Below are positions 33,034 to 42,242 of a stretch of DNA of 64,000 nt, in pieces. How positions within the stretch are numbered: position 1 is the stretch's first letter; every line of letters begins with the position of its first letter. The notes below the pieces were generated by a model. That model was not told the DNA's origin. It did no database searches and saw only the letters and a program-made list of their open reading frames with translations. The DNA is from a virus: positions 57,650 through 121,649 of IMG/VR virus record IMGVR_UViG_3300023109_003600, one strand, 5' to 3'. The position numbers and the translations under genes are program-made.

Positions 33034-33859
33034 AATATTAGTAACAGGTCACAAAGGTTACATAGGTTCACACCTATATTCTGAAATAAAAAAAGATTCT
33101 TCTCACGATGTCTACGGAATAGACTTAAAAGATGGAGATGATGCCCTATACTGCTTGCCAGACGAGCAATTTGATACCGTATTTCATTTCTGCGCATACC
33201 CAAGGGTAGAATATTCCGTCCTCAATCCAAGTTATACATTACAACAAAATGTACTGGTTACATCTAAACTTTTAGAATGGAGTAAAAACCACGGAGTTAA
33301 AAAATTTATATTCTCGTCTTCGTCTGCAATTATGGGAGATGGAGATGGAGCCCCAAAATCTCCTTATGGCTTGCATAAACTCATGTCGGAAATGGAATGT
33401 AAATTATACAAAGAACTGTATGGGGTACATTGTGTTTGCCTCCGTTATTTTAACGCTTACTCAGAAGATCAGCCTTACGGGGGCGCATATACCACAGCAA
33501 TTTCTGCATGGATGGAAATGATTCGTCAAAATAAACCTTTGCGATTAGATGGAGATGGGGAGCAAACTAGAGATTTTGTTCATGTTGAGGATATCGTATC
33601 AGCAAATATACTAGCGATGAATAACAGCGAAATGGATGATGACTACTATAACGTTGGCTACGGTTTTTCATTTTCCTTAAATTATATAAAAGATTTTATC
33701 GACAGGCATCAAAAAGTAGAATGGGACTTTGCCTCTCCAAGAAAAGGAGATGCGAGAAATACCCTTGCAAATAATCAGTCCCTGATTGATTGTGGTTGGA
33801 AGCCAAAAGTTCATTTTAATGAAGGACTAGAGAGGTGCTTCGGGAAGGCTTTAGTATAA
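33026..33859 (+). CDS. NAD-dependent epimerase/dehydratase (UDP-glucose 4-epimerase-like)
   Basis: Extended SDR with the NAD-binding loop GHKGYIGSHL (~8-17), FSSSSAIMGDG and the catalytic YGLHK (YxxxK, ~117-121). FNAYSEDQPYGGAY and RDFVHVEDIVSANI match the substrate side of GalE and related enzymes. At 277 residues it is slightly short. It probably interconverts a nucleotide sugar used by the island's transferases; the exact epimer is unknown. Confidence 0.85.
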   Translation: MSKILVTGHKGYIGSHLYSEIKKDSSHDVYGIDLKDGDDALYCLPDEQFDTVFHFCAYPRVEYSVLNPSYTLQQNVLVTSKLLEWSKNHGVKKFIFSSSSAIMGDGDGAPKSPYGLHKLMSEMECKLYKELYGVHCVCLRYFNAYSEDQPYGGAYTTAISAWMEMIRQNKPLRLDGDGEQTRDFVHVEDIVSANILAMNNSEMDDDYYNVGYGFSFSLNYIKDFIDRHQKVEWDFASPRKGDARNTLANNQSLIDCGWKPKVHFNEGLERCFGKALV

Positions 33860-33861
33860 AA

Positions 33862-33927
33862 ATGGAAATGATGATTGTATTTATAATCTTAATGATATTC
33901 ATTATTACTGCAGACTGGTTATTGTAA
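33862..33927 (+). CDS. Possible membrane microprotein (21 aa)
   Basis: A single hydrophobic helix (MIVFIILMIFIITADWLL) in the gap between two genes, spaced two and one bases from them. Placement fits a real gene, size does not allow certainty. Confidence 0.3.
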   Translation: MEMMIVFIILMIFIITADWLL

Positions 33928-33928
33928 T

Positions 33929-34243
33929 ATGGCTATATCAAATTTTCAGCATCCTTATTTCGAAGAGTTAAAAGCCCTCAGGGCAGAAGTTCCGCAAAAT
34001 ATTGAGTTTTGCGAGTCAAAGGAGATTGAAAAATACCCTCAAGAAACCAAAATCATACTAAAATCTTTAGATCTCATAGAAGAAGGTTGGGGCCTAAGCA
34101 TGCTAACAGACGAAAGCAGGATTTCAGATTTTAATTTAACAGAAAAAGAGTTAAATTTTCTTTCGAGTACATTAGGTTTTAAAGTTAAAGATGACCAATT
34201 AATTTTACTCATATCTAAACAGATTCATGATAACAAGAAATAG
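33929..34243 (+). CDS. Hypothetical protein, 104 aa
   Basis: Helical and acidic, with NFQHPYFEELKALRAEVPQN near the start. No family recognised. The stop overlaps the next start by 17 bases. Confidence 0.5.
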   Translation: MAISNFQHPYFEELKALRAEVPQNIEFCESKEIEKYPQETKIILKSLDLIEEGWGLSMLTDESRISDFNLTEKELNFLSSTLGFKVKDDQLILLISKQIHDNKK

Positions 34244-34661
34244 CTGGATTCAAGATGATATCAAAAATATAACAATCTACCTAAAAAAAGATCAAATCTT
34301 AATAGATGAAGGAGTAGATAAACTTAATAATAAGTTAAATTCGCATAAAGGCCTTAATAAAAATTTTGCCTTTATAGATACCTCAGATTACACATTTGAA
34401 GATCAAGATTATTTTTTAGATTTCTTTTATTTGTTGTCGCACAAAGCCAACAAAGGCTTAGCAGTAATAACAAATCATCAAAATTTAACCCAGCAAAAAA
34501 CTTTAAATTTGCAGTTTATTTATTTCAATGGGGTCGAGAGTCAAGAAAGTTTTGAGTCTAAGAAAAAATTTAGACACGCAAGTCTTAGACTTCAAGAAAC
34601 TCTGGAAATGGTTATGCCAATGCCAGCCGATGAGTACTTATTCAACCCATTTAGTGTATAG
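34227..34661 (+). CDS. Hypothetical protein, 144 aa
   Basis: Alpha/beta protein with strands NITIYLKKDQILIDEG and KNFAFIDTSDYTFEDQDYFL and an ending PMPADEYLFNPF. No family recognised. It directly precedes two sulfotransferases. Confidence 0.5.
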   Translation: MITRNSWIQDDIKNITIYLKKDQILIDEGVDKLNNKLNSHKGLNKNFAFIDTSDYTFEDQDYFLDFFYLLSHKANKGLAVITNHQNLTQQKTLNLQFIYFNGVESQESFESKKKFRHASLRLQETLEMVMPMPADEYLFNPFSV

Positions 34662-34667
34662 ATTAGT

Positions 34668-35528
34668 ATGATTGACCCTCAACAACATAGAAATATCCCC
34701 TGCTTTTATCATGTACCTAAAAATGCTGGAACATATACAATTAGTTTAATGATATTATTTTTTAGATTATTAAGGCGGGATCGCACAACCTGGCAGTCTC
34801 GAGTATCAGGGCCTAGTGCAAGAAATATTGTAATACATCTTAATAATCTAGAAATTGCTCGTCTAATTGCGGGAGACCCTAATGATATATGCAACCAAGC
34901 CCCAATTTTCAAACGCGGATCAGAAGACAAAACACATTATACAATCAATTTAAGCGATTGCTCTGCAGAGACATTTAGTTGTTTGAATATTTTTTCAATA
35001 GTTATTGAGTCGGATGGATTCATATACCACGATCAAATTAAAAAGTCTTTTGAAAAATATAATTTAATTGACTTTATGATATTGCGAGAACCCATCAAGA
35101 GAGTAATATCTTTCTTTGACTACATCAATTCAGACAAAGCAAAACACGAACCAACTTATGGAATTATTCCTAATAAATTTGCAGAATATGCAAAAAGTCA
35201 ATACACAGAAGATAGCTGGTTAATTCGTCAATTTGCAAATGTAGATAACTCCAAGGGAATTACTCTAGAAAACTATAATACAGCCCTCAATATTTTAAAA
35301 AAGTTTAAATCATGCGACATCAAAGATACAGATTCCTTTGTAAGAAATATATTTAAAGAATCTTTAAATTTAAAACTAACGCAACAGGACATGCAAGCCA
35401 AGGGTTGGAGTACAATTCGCAACTCAAAATCAGAAAATCCCACAATCATCGACGAAGAATCACGTAAAATATTACAACAAAGAATGAAATACGACATTGA
35501 TTTATACAACAAATTACTATCATGCTAA
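34668..35528 (+). CDS. Sulfotransferase-like protein, 286 aa
   Basis: PCFYHVPKNAGTYTISLM is the PAPS 5'-binding loop; IDFMILREPIKRVISFFDYI gives the 3'-phosphate Arg/Ser pair. Length and spacing match Sulfotransfer_2 proteins such as heparan-sulfate-type enzymes. The stop overlaps the next sulfotransferase gene by seven bases, so two are made in tandem. Confidence 0.85.
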   Translation: MIDPQQHRNIPCFYHVPKNAGTYTISLMILFFRLLRRDRTTWQSRVSGPSARNIVIHLNNLEIARLIAGDPNDICNQAPIFKRGSEDKTHYTINLSDCSAETFSCLNIFSIVIESDGFIYHDQIKKSFEKYNLIDFMILREPIKRVISFFDYINSDKAKHEPTYGIIPNKFAEYAKSQYTEDSWLIRQFANVDNSKGITLENYNTALNILKKFKSCDIKDTDSFVRNIFKESLNLKLTQQDMQAKGWSTIRNSKSENPTIIDEESRKILQQRMKYDIDLYNKLLSC

Positions 35529-36172
35529 TATCACACTCGCATAAATTCATAACAATTGATATTCCAAAAACTGGCTCAAGATCCTTGCGAGAAACTTTTG
35601 TACCCCAAAATGTAATTGATATAATTGGCCTACCACAGCCAGACTCAGAGTATTATCAACACGGAACTGCTCAACAATGCTCTAATTCTCTATACAACTT
35701 AATGAAAGACTTTGCAGACTATTTTTCATTTACCATTGTTCGAAATCCTTGGGATCGTTATTATAGTTTCTTTAAATATTTTAAAGAATATGCCGAGAAA
35801 TATAAAAACAAAGACTCAAGCATCACATGGAATGCTCCTGAAATTAACCAAGGAAAAATGTGCGAACAATTATTTGCAAATAAAACAGATGAAACTGTAT
35901 TTCGAAATATTATCATAAATAATGTATGCCAAAGTGATTATTATACGAATAAAAATGGCGAAATTATGGTCTCCCATATAGCAAAATTTGAAAACATCAA
36001 CCAAGAATTTGAATCGCTCTGCAACAAAGTGAATGTAAAATATTCGCCATTATTTCACGGAAATAAAAGTGCATCAAAAACTAGATATACAGATGCTTAT
36101 ACCCAGCTGACCATTGATTTAGTCGCAGAAAAAGAAAAAAGTGTAATAAAATTAAAAGGATATGAATATTAA
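35522..36172 (+). CDS. Sulfotransferase-like protein, 216 aa
   Basis: FITIDIPKTGSRSLRETF is the P-loop equivalent and YFSFTIVRNPWDRYYSFFKY the 3'-phosphate site; SHIAKFENINQEFESLC matches the conserved central segment. It follows another sulfotransferase gene. It overlaps the hydrolase-like gene by 11 bases. Confidence 0.88.
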   Translation: MLISHSHKFITIDIPKTGSRSLRETFVPQNVIDIIGLPQPDSEYYQHGTAQQCSNSLYNLMKDFADYFSFTIVRNPWDRYYSFFKYFKEYAEKYKNKDSSITWNAPEINQGKMCEQLFANKTDETVFRNIIINNVCQSDYYTNKNGEIMVSHIAKFENINQEFESLCNKVNVKYSPLFHGNKSASKTRYTDAYTQLTIDLVAEKEKSVIKLKGYEY

Positions 36173-36818
36173 CGCTAATACTTCAAAAGACCTTCTTAAT
36201 TACATAAAAGAAATAGAATCAACAAATTCATCTTTTTGCAAAATTGGTGACTCTGCTGAAACTTTAATTGTAAGTTTTGGGCATATTGTCCACGGAGGCT
36301 TTGCGAGTAAAACTAGTTTAGTAAATCAAAAATGTGAAAATAACAATTTTGATATCTTGTATATTCGAGACGTTGAAAAGAATTTTTATCTTGATGCTTT
36401 GCCCAAAATAGGAAACTCGCTTGCAGAGACAATAAACTTTCTAGAATCAGCGACATCAAAATATAAAACTACAATTTATATAGGAAGTAGTATGGGAGGA
36501 TATGCAAGTATTTTATTCGCAAGTATATTAAAAGGTACTACCGCAATTGCCCAGATGCCACAAACTGATCTTGAATATGTTTATAATCATTGCATAGACA
36601 TATTTAAGCCAATCAAAAATAAATATCCAGACGTATGGAATTCGTATAAAAACTTAAATTCTGTCATCAATGATTCCACACAATATATCGTTGGTGGATT
36701 TGATCCAAATGCAAATGTTTTGCACGATTTACATCACTATAAAAATATCAAATCTCACGCAAATGTAAAAATGCCAAACAACTTTGATTTTGTAAACGAG
36801 GTGAAAACGCACATGTAG
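36162..36818 (+). CDS. Alpha/beta-hydrolase-like protein
   Basis: The nucleophile elbow TTIYIGSSMGGYASILFASI (GSSMGG) is clear, with a preceding strand ETLIVSFGHIVHGGF near the oxyanion region. A later D (GGFDPNAN) and H (LHHYKN) could complete the triad. It may remove or transfer an acyl group on a glycan. The position between sulfotransferase and transferase genes supports a glycan role. Confidence 0.65.
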   Translation: MNINANTSKDLLNYIKEIESTNSSFCKIGDSAETLIVSFGHIVHGGFASKTSLVNQKCENNNFDILYIRDVEKNFYLDALPKIGNSLAETINFLESATSKYKTTIYIGSSMGGYASILFASILKGTTAIAQMPQTDLEYVYNHCIDIFKPIKNKYPDVWNSYKNLNSVINDSTQYIVGGFDPNANVLHDLHHYKNIKSHANVKMPNNFDFVNEVKTHM

Positions 36819-36828
36819 TAAATCTAAA

Positions 36829-37587
36829 ATGAAAATATACACCTACTATCAGAATATAAATCACAATAACCAATCCGAACTAATTGACTTATGGAAAATT
36901 AGTTGGTCACGACAAGGTTACGAACCAATCGTGCTAAATTTACAAGACGCAAAAAGACATTCGTATTTCGATACACTAAACACAGAAATGCGTAGAATTT
37001 TCAAAGAAATTACAAACAAAGAAATTTCTGATTACGGAATGAGTTGTTGGTTTCGTTGGTTGGCATATGCAACGCAAGCAGATGAAAAATTTTATGTGAG
37101 TGATTATGATGCAATCAATGTTAATTTTCCGATCACAGAGCCAAACGATAAACTTCATTTAATGGATGGTGGTTGCCCTTTTTTAGCAAGTGGAACACCA
37201 AAACAATTTGAAAATTTATGCAAAGCATTCGTGGAAGCTAGCAATCAAAGAATTGATATTTTAAAACAACAAACAGATCATTATCATGATCAAGAATTTT
37301 TTCAATATAACTTCATGCCACAACAAAATGATTCTGCTGAAGATCTAAGAAAGCAACACGACATTTTAATGACGAGAAATAGGCATGAAATTGGTGGATA
37401 TATAGATCCTGTGGAAAACAAAATACTTGCAGGTCCAAACATTGGATACATTGAAAACGAAAACTGTAAAGTGGTTCATGTGTCACATCACAGTATCGGA
37501 ACTTTACAAGAAAAATATGCTCAATATAAAAACCTTAATGCTAGTCAATTGAGAATCGACTTAGTTAAACAATTTCTTGGGATTTAA
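36829..37587 (+). CDS. GT-A glycosyltransferase-like protein
   Basis: KIYTYYQNINHNNQSELIDL with WKISWSRQGYEPIVLNLQDA, then SCWFRWLAYATQADEKFYVS and DYDAINVNF (DxD-like), is a layout shared with phage and giant-virus transferases of the GT-A fold. The family is not named with certainty. Arg codons are mostly CGN, unlike island A. Confidence 0.6.
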   Translation: MKIYTYYQNINHNNQSELIDLWKISWSRQGYEPIVLNLQDAKRHSYFDTLNTEMRRIFKEITNKEISDYGMSCWFRWLAYATQADEKFYVSDYDAINVNFPITEPNDKLHLMDGGCPFLASGTPKQFENLCKAFVEASNQRIDILKQQTDHYHDQEFFQYNFMPQQNDSAEDLRKQHDILMTRNRHEIGGYIDPVENKILAGPNIGYIENENCKVVHVSHHSIGTLQEKYAQYKNLNASQLRIDLVKQFLGI

Positions 37588-37588
37588 G

Positions 37589-37678
37589 ATGAAAAAACCA
37601 TTATTCATACATGTTCCAAAGGCAGGAGGAAGTTCCATTAAAAGCATCATCAACAAGAACAATAAAGACAATGACTGA
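37589..37678 (+). pseudogene. Sulfotransferase N-terminal relic (29 aa)
   Basis: This short frame encodes KKPLFIHVPKAGGSSIKSII, a near-perfect sulfotransferase P-loop start (compare FIHVPKCGG at 45160), then runs into a stop after ten polar residues. The rest of the family is missing and the next gene begins eight bases before this stop. It is best read as the left-over 5' end of a deleted or replaced sulfotransferase gene. Confidence 0.75.
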
Positions 37679-38429
37679 TACAAAAGAATATAATAATATA
37701 ATATATTATCACTATTTTTGCACAGAACGTTCGGCTAAAATATTCGATAACATTTTCAACAAAATAGTTGAATCTGAATTATACCACCATATTAACGCAC
37801 TGTTTGTTAATGTAATTGGTGTTGATTGCGGTCAACACTTACATGATCTGGAAATAAAATACAAAGTCAACAAAAAAATAGTATTTACATCGCATAGAAG
37901 TGATAAGCTTAAAAAAATTCAAGATTCATACACACATGACCAAATATCTAAAAACCCGAAATTATCCATTGGCAGAAATGGCATGGAGGGGGATACATTA
38001 GAATTGTTGCACACTAACACAATCAATTCTACCATGAACACCAATATTTTGTATATACACTCTAAAGGCGCAACTAATGAGGGTGAATTTTGTAATTGGA
38101 AATCACGTGAAGAGTGGCGTAATAACTTAGTAGATGGTACAATTAACGACTGGAGGGAGTGTTTAAATAATCTCACGGATAATCCCCACATTGGACCTAA
38201 TTATCATAAAAATTACCAAGCAAATAGTATACCGCATTATTCTGGAAACTACTGGTGGGCCACATCTAAGCATATAAAAAAACTAGTACCATTCGATGTA
38301 TTCTGTGGTGATGGTTTTCTTGTAAATAAGATACTAAACAAAATTAATCAACACCAAGGACATAAAGACTATTTGAGATTCCTGTCTTCCCCTTTTTATT
38401 TAGCGGAATACTGGATAACACATGGATAA
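37671..38429 (+). CDS. Glycosyltransferase-like protein (HSKG / SGNYWWA type)
   Basis: The motifs TNILYIHSKGATNEGEFCNW, WRECLNNLTDNPHIGPN and HYSGNYWWATSKHIKKL followed by YLAEYWI are found in a family of glycosyltransferase-like proteins of phages and large DNA viruses. The start MTDTKEYNN is chosen because the upstream extension belongs to the sulfotransferase relic in another frame. No DxD is obvious. Confidence 0.6.
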   Translation: MTDTKEYNNIIYYHYFCTERSAKIFDNIFNKIVESELYHHINALFVNVIGVDCGQHLHDLEIKYKVNKKIVFTSHRSDKLKKIQDSYTHDQISKNPKLSIGRNGMEGDTLELLHTNTINSTMNTNILYIHSKGATNEGEFCNWKSREEWRNNLVDGTINDWRECLNNLTDNPHIGPNYHKNYQANSIPHYSGNYWWATSKHIKKLVPFDVFCGDGFLVNKILNKINQHQGHKDYLRFLSSPFYLAEYWITHG

Positions 38430-38437
38430 GTAATTAA

Positions 38438-39220
38438 ATGAGTGAAATAAAAGAAAATAAAACAATTTTTCAAATTTGTATAAATTTAAATGATGATATT
38501 GAGGAATTAAAAAAATCAAGAAAAAGATTTTTAGATTTAAATCCATCCTGGAATTATTTGTGTATTGAAAGCCAAGATCATTTGGATCAAATAATGATTG
38601 ATAATTTTCAAAAATCAAACGATGAATTTGAAAATAATATATACAAACTATATTCCGAAATCCCAAATCTTAATAATGGAGGCAGTAAGGCACGTAGGAT
38701 CGCCGACGCAAGCGAGAAAGAACGAATTCGTTTAATTTGTGTGTTGGTTTCACGCACAGATATATTTCGTCTTGGGATGATTTATAAGTTCGGCGGTCTT
38801 TACCTTGATTTAAGTTCAAAACTTGAAATTAACATAGATTCTGAACTTGCTCGTTATGATTGTGCCTTTGTTCGTTCTCCTGCGGAAATTCGTAGTAGTT
38901 TTATTTACGCAAAAAAAGGGCATTTTGTTATAAAGCAAATACTCGATGTTGCAATTCAAAGAGGGCTTGTTGAAAAGTGTAGCAGTCAGATGCAATTGGC
39001 AGGTCCAGGTTGCATTACAGACATAGTTACAAAAATTGCAAATCTCTCGCTCGAAAGCCTAGATGAATTAGTTGAATATAAAACTAAAATTTTTAGAGGG
39101 GGTGATTTGAGTAGAAAAGTAGGTTGGACCATGAATGCAATCTGGAAACGTGATCTTCATAAACAACCAGATAATAATCCTAATAAAAAAATTAACAATC
39201 ATTGGCATTTTGATTACTAA
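38438..39220 (+). CDS. GT32 glycosyltransferase (DXD sugar-binding)
   Basis: VSRTDIFRLGMIYKFGGLYL followed by DLSSKLEINI is the GT32 signature with DLS as the DXD position. The N terminus TIFQICINLNDDIEELKKSR and NPSWNYLCIES fit the family start. Compared with the other GT32 here (15509) the sequence is quite different, so they are not recent copies. Confidence 0.82.
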   Translation: MSEIKENKTIFQICINLNDDIEELKKSRKRFLDLNPSWNYLCIESQDHLDQIMIDNFQKSNDEFENNIYKLYSEIPNLNNGGSKARRIADASEKERIRLICVLVSRTDIFRLGMIYKFGGLYLDLSSKLEINIDSELARYDCAFVRSPAEIRSSFIYAKKGHFVIKQILDVAIQRGLVEKCSSQMQLAGPGCITDIVTKIANLSLESLDELVEYKTKIFRGGDLSRKVGWTMNAIWKRDLHKQPDNNPNKKINNHWHFDY

Positions 39221-39221
39221 A

Positions 39222-40154
39222 ATGAAAAATATATTAATAACAGGCGGACTTGGTTTTATTGGAAGCAATTTCATAAAACACATATTCAATAAATACAACT
39301 ACAACATATTTAATGTTGACCTAAAAACATATGCAGCAAGCTACGATAACATCAGCGACGAGATTAACAATTCGGGTCGATACAGTTTATCCATTTGTGA
39401 TATTAATGACACAGATCGTATTCGCAATTTAATACAAAAGAATGATATAAATTATATTGTTAATTTTGCCGCAGAAAGTCATGTAGATAATAGCATAAAT
39501 GACTCGACTCCTTTTGTTCAGACTAACATAAATGGGACGCATTCCCTGTTAAGTTTGCTTCGAGATTGCTCAACCATCGAGAGGTATCTTCAAGTGTCCA
39601 CAGACGAGGTTTATGGGGCTTTAAGCGAAGAAGATGATGCTTTTACTGAAAATACTTCAATACAAGCAAATAGCCCTTATTCTGCGAGCAAGGCTAGCGC
39701 AGATTTACTTTGTCGAAGTTTTTATGAGACTTTCGATTATCCTATTTTAATTACTCGCTGTTCAAACAATTATGGACCAAATCAACATGAAGAGAAACTG
39801 ATCCCTCTAATGATTAAAAAGGTCAAGGCTGGTGAGAAATTACCTGTATATGGTGATGGCAGAAACATTCGGGATTGGATACATGTAGCTGATCATTGCT
39901 CTGGTATCGATGCAGTTCTACACGGTGGTAAAATTGGCGAAGTTTACAATATCGGCGGCAAAAATGAAGTTCGCAACATTAACATCGTTAAAACTATTCT
40001 AAAGCTACTAGACAAAGATGAAGATCAAATAGAATATGTAAAAGATCGCTTAGGCCACGATTGGCGTTATGCAATTGACAATAGCAAAATTCAAGAGGAG
40101 TTAAATTGGTTTCCTAGTGTAAAATTTAAAGACGGACTAAAAGAATTATTATGA
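39222..40154 (+). CDS. rfbB: dTDP-glucose 4,6-dehydratase
   Basis: Converts dTDP-glucose to dTDP-4-keto-6-deoxyglucose, the branch point to rhamnose and amino-deoxy sugars. Landmarks of the 310-residue enzyme: ITGGLGFIGSNFIKHIF (NAD loop), NFAAESHVDNSI, VSTDEVYGALS (catalytic T-D-E), SPYSASKASADLL (YxxxK) and TRCSNNYGPNQHEEKLIPLM. The start MKNILITGG is chosen over an upstream frame inside the GT32 gene. No dTDP-glucose synthase is visible in the window, so the donor probably comes from the host or elsewhere. Confidence 0.92.
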   Translation: MKNILITGGLGFIGSNFIKHIFNKYNYNIFNVDLKTYAASYDNISDEINNSGRYSLSICDINDTDRIRNLIQKNDINYIVNFAAESHVDNSINDSTPFVQTNINGTHSLLSLLRDCSTIERYLQVSTDEVYGALSEEDDAFTENTSIQANSPYSASKASADLLCRSFYETFDYPILITRCSNNYGPNQHEEKLIPLMIKKVKAGEKLPVYGDGRNIRDWIHVADHCSGIDAVLHGGKIGEVYNIGGKNEVRNINIVKTILKLLDKDEDQIEYVKDRLGHDWRYAIDNSKIQEELNWFPSVKFKDGLKELL

Positions 40155-40594
40155 ACAAAGAAATAACAGGATTTACAGCAGGTAACTTTGACTTACTGCA
40201 CCCAGGCTATATTTATACTTTTGAAGAAGCTAAGCGGCATTGTGATCGTTTTTTAGTTTTTCTTCAAAAAGATCCGAGTGCAACACGTTTCACTAAATAT
40301 AAACCCGTAATACCATATTACGAACGCTACAAAGCTCTAATGGCTATAAAATATATAGACGAAGTATATATGTACCAAACAGAAGAAGAGCTTGTTGACT
40401 TAATTAAATTTTGGAAACCAGATATTCGTATACTTGGTGAAGATTATATTGGAAAGAGTTTTACGGGTGATGACCTTCCTCCTCGTGTAATATATACTAC
40501 TCGTTCACATGAGTGGTCAACTACTCGATTAAAAGATTTAATTACAAAACAAACAATAAAACAAAACCGAGACATATTAAAAAATGAGAAATAA
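40151..40594 (+). CDS. Cytidylyltransferase-like protein with altered HxGH motif
   Basis: The fold landmarks TAGNFDLLHPGYIYTFEEAK, ERYKALMAIKYIDEVYMY, RILGEDYIGK and RSHEWSTTRLKDLI are those of TagD-like enzymes, but the catalytic HxGH reads HPGY: the second His is Tyr. This may change or abolish activity. It is coupled to rfbB and to the acetyltransferase. Confidence 0.75.
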   Translation: MNKEITGFTAGNFDLLHPGYIYTFEEAKRHCDRFLVFLQKDPSATRFTKYKPVIPYYERYKALMAIKYIDEVYMYQTEEELVDLIKFWKPDIRILGEDYIGKSFTGDDLPPRVIYTTRSHEWSTTRLKDLITKQTIKQNRDILKNEK

Positions 40595-40982
40595 ACTGCG
40601 ACTGGCAGAATGCGAAGAACAATATTGGGAATTTGTTCGCTCATTACGCTTAGATGAAAGAGTGCTTGATGGTTTCATAGAGAAAATGGAAATTACTCCC
40701 GAGCAACAAACGGCTTATATGACCAAACACTCCGAATGCTTCAGAATTGCATTGTTGGGTAATGAACCAGTCGGATACTTCGGTGTTATAGAGGATGACA
40801 TCAGAGTCTGCGTCCACCCCGACCATCAGAAAAAGGGTATTGGCAAGTTTCTTGTAAATAGTTGCTTTGAGATTTGGCCAACTGCACTTGCTAAAATCAA
40901 GGCAACAAACGAATCAAGTCAGAAATTATTTGAGTCATGTGGCTACAAGTTAGAATACTATTTGTATAGGAAGCGCCTTTAA
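40584..40982 (+). CDS. GNAT-family N-acetyltransferase
   Basis: Motif A of the acetyl-CoA fold is VCVHPDHQKKGIGKFLVNSC, preceded by EPVGYFGVIEDDIRV and followed by IKATNESSQKLFESCGYKL, the classic GNAT order. In this context the likely acceptor is an amino-sugar nucleotide formed by the DegT-like aminotransferase. Start and stop overlap neighbours. Confidence 0.82.
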   Translation: MRNKLRLAECEEQYWEFVRSLRLDERVLDGFIEKMEITPEQQTAYMTKHSECFRIALLGNEPVGYFGVIEDDIRVCVHPDHQKKGIGKFLVNSCFEIWPTALAKIKATNESSQKLFESCGYKLEYYLYRKRL

Positions 40983-41677
40983 TGAAAAAATGTAATTTTA
41001 ACGAAGTAAAAATATTAAAAGAAAATAGATTTTATCGTATAAGTGATTTATTTAATGCTACATTTCCAGTGCAAAAATCTATGTGGATGGATAGTCGTGA
41101 GGAAATATTAAATAACAAAGAGTTTTCAAATACAATACTATACGATTACTTAAAAAATAAAAAACACGAAGAGGATGTTGTTACATTAAAAAAAATAGTA
41201 TCAGAGCATACATTAAAAAATAAATATGATATTCCCCACAAAGATGAACTCGTATTTCATATTCGTCTTGGGGATGCTTTGCGAATTGATTATAATAATG
41301 GTGAATTTTTAAGAAGACTGAAAAAAACATATTGTAATGAATTATATCAAAAAATTGATATTGATTATAAAAAAATAAAAAAAATAACATTCGTAACTGC
41401 ACTTCATTACGGAGGATACACGTGCACCTTTCGTGGTAGGCATTTTGATTTTACAATCAATGAACAAAGTGTGAAAAATTCTTTTGAGACACTTGAAGAA
41501 ATAGAAAAGCAAACAAATATATTAGGTTTTGAATTAAATATAAAGTCAAGTGAAACTGTTGATGACGATTTTTGCTATATGTCAAACGCAAAATATTTCG
41601 TAGAAAGTGAGTCGAGGTTTTCTCGACTAATTTCAAATATATTACATGAAGATGCAATTAAATTAAAAATAAAATGA
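40982..41677 (+). CDS. Fucosyltransferase-fold (GT11/GT65-like) glycosyltransferase
   Basis: KDELVFHIRLGDALR holds the HxRxxD peptide motif I of alpha-1,2- and O-fucosyltransferases, and DDDFCYMSNAKYFVESESRF is the C-terminal YxxNAxxFVxSxS motif. The N-terminal part is variable. With dTDP/GDP-deoxysugar genes nearby, a deoxyhexose donor is plausible. The stop overlaps the next start (ATGA). Confidence 0.65.
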   Translation: MKKCNFNEVKILKENRFYRISDLFNATFPVQKSMWMDSREEILNNKEFSNTILYDYLKNKKHEEDVVTLKKIVSEHTLKNKYDIPHKDELVFHIRLGDALRIDYNNGEFLRRLKKTYCNELYQKIDIDYKKIKKITFVTALHYGGYTCTFRGRHFDFTINEQSVKNSFETLEEIEKQTNILGFELNIKSSETVDDDFCYMSNAKYFVESESRFSRLISNILHEDAIKLKIK

Positions 41678-42240
41678 TAAACCAAGATCATAAATTCATA
41701 TTCATACATATCCCACGAACAGGTGGGACAAGTATTGAGAAAAACTTTTCTTATATTGGAGATGAAATAAAACATTGGAATTTGCGTGATTACAAAAATT
41801 ATTTAAACGAGAGAGAATTTAATGAGTATTTTAAATTTACTTTTGTTAGAAACCCGTGGGATATTGTAGTATCTAAGTATGTTACTATTTGGTATAATAG
41901 TTCAAGTAGAGGTCATGGTGGAAAAATAGGATATCTATGTGGGAAAAGTTTAAAATATTTTTTAACCTACTATCAGCCAGCTAAACATGAACACGGAGAT
42001 AGTTTTTTTGATTATTTTGATCCAGAGGAAATGGATTTTATTGGTCGTTTTGAGAACCGAAAAAACGACCTCGATTTCATTTCTTCCAAGGTCGGAGCAA
42101 CTATTGATCAACAAATAATGGAAAATCCACACCCACACAAAAAACACTATACCGAATACTACGATGACGAAGCAAGAGAAATCGTTGCGGAAAAATACGC
42201 AAAGGACATTGAGTATTTCGGTTATAAATTTGGAGAATAA
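41674..42240 (+). CDS. Sulfotransferase-like protein, 188 aa
   Basis: FIFIHIPRTGGTSIEKNF and FKFTFVRNPWDIVVSKYV are the two PAPS-binding motifs; MDFIGRFENRKNDLDFI follows. The last ~30 residues (KHYTEYYDDEAREIVAEKYA) are nearly the same as in the sulfotransferase at 45160, pointing to a shared origin. Confidence 0.9.
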   Translation: MINQDHKFIFIHIPRTGGTSIEKNFSYIGDEIKHWNLRDYKNYLNEREFNEYFKFTFVRNPWDIVVSKYVTIWYNSSSRGHGGKIGYLCGKSLKYFLTYYQPAKHEHGDSFFDYFDPEEMDFIGRFENRKNDLDFISSKVGATIDQQIMENPHPHKKHYTEYYDDEAREIVAEKYAKDIEYFGYKFGE

Positions 42241-42242
42241 AA

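Noticed and set aside
39135-39221. N-terminal extension of dTDP-glucose 4,6-dehydratase
   Set aside because: The extension lies in the GT32 gene in another frame; family members start directly with the MKxILITGG strand.
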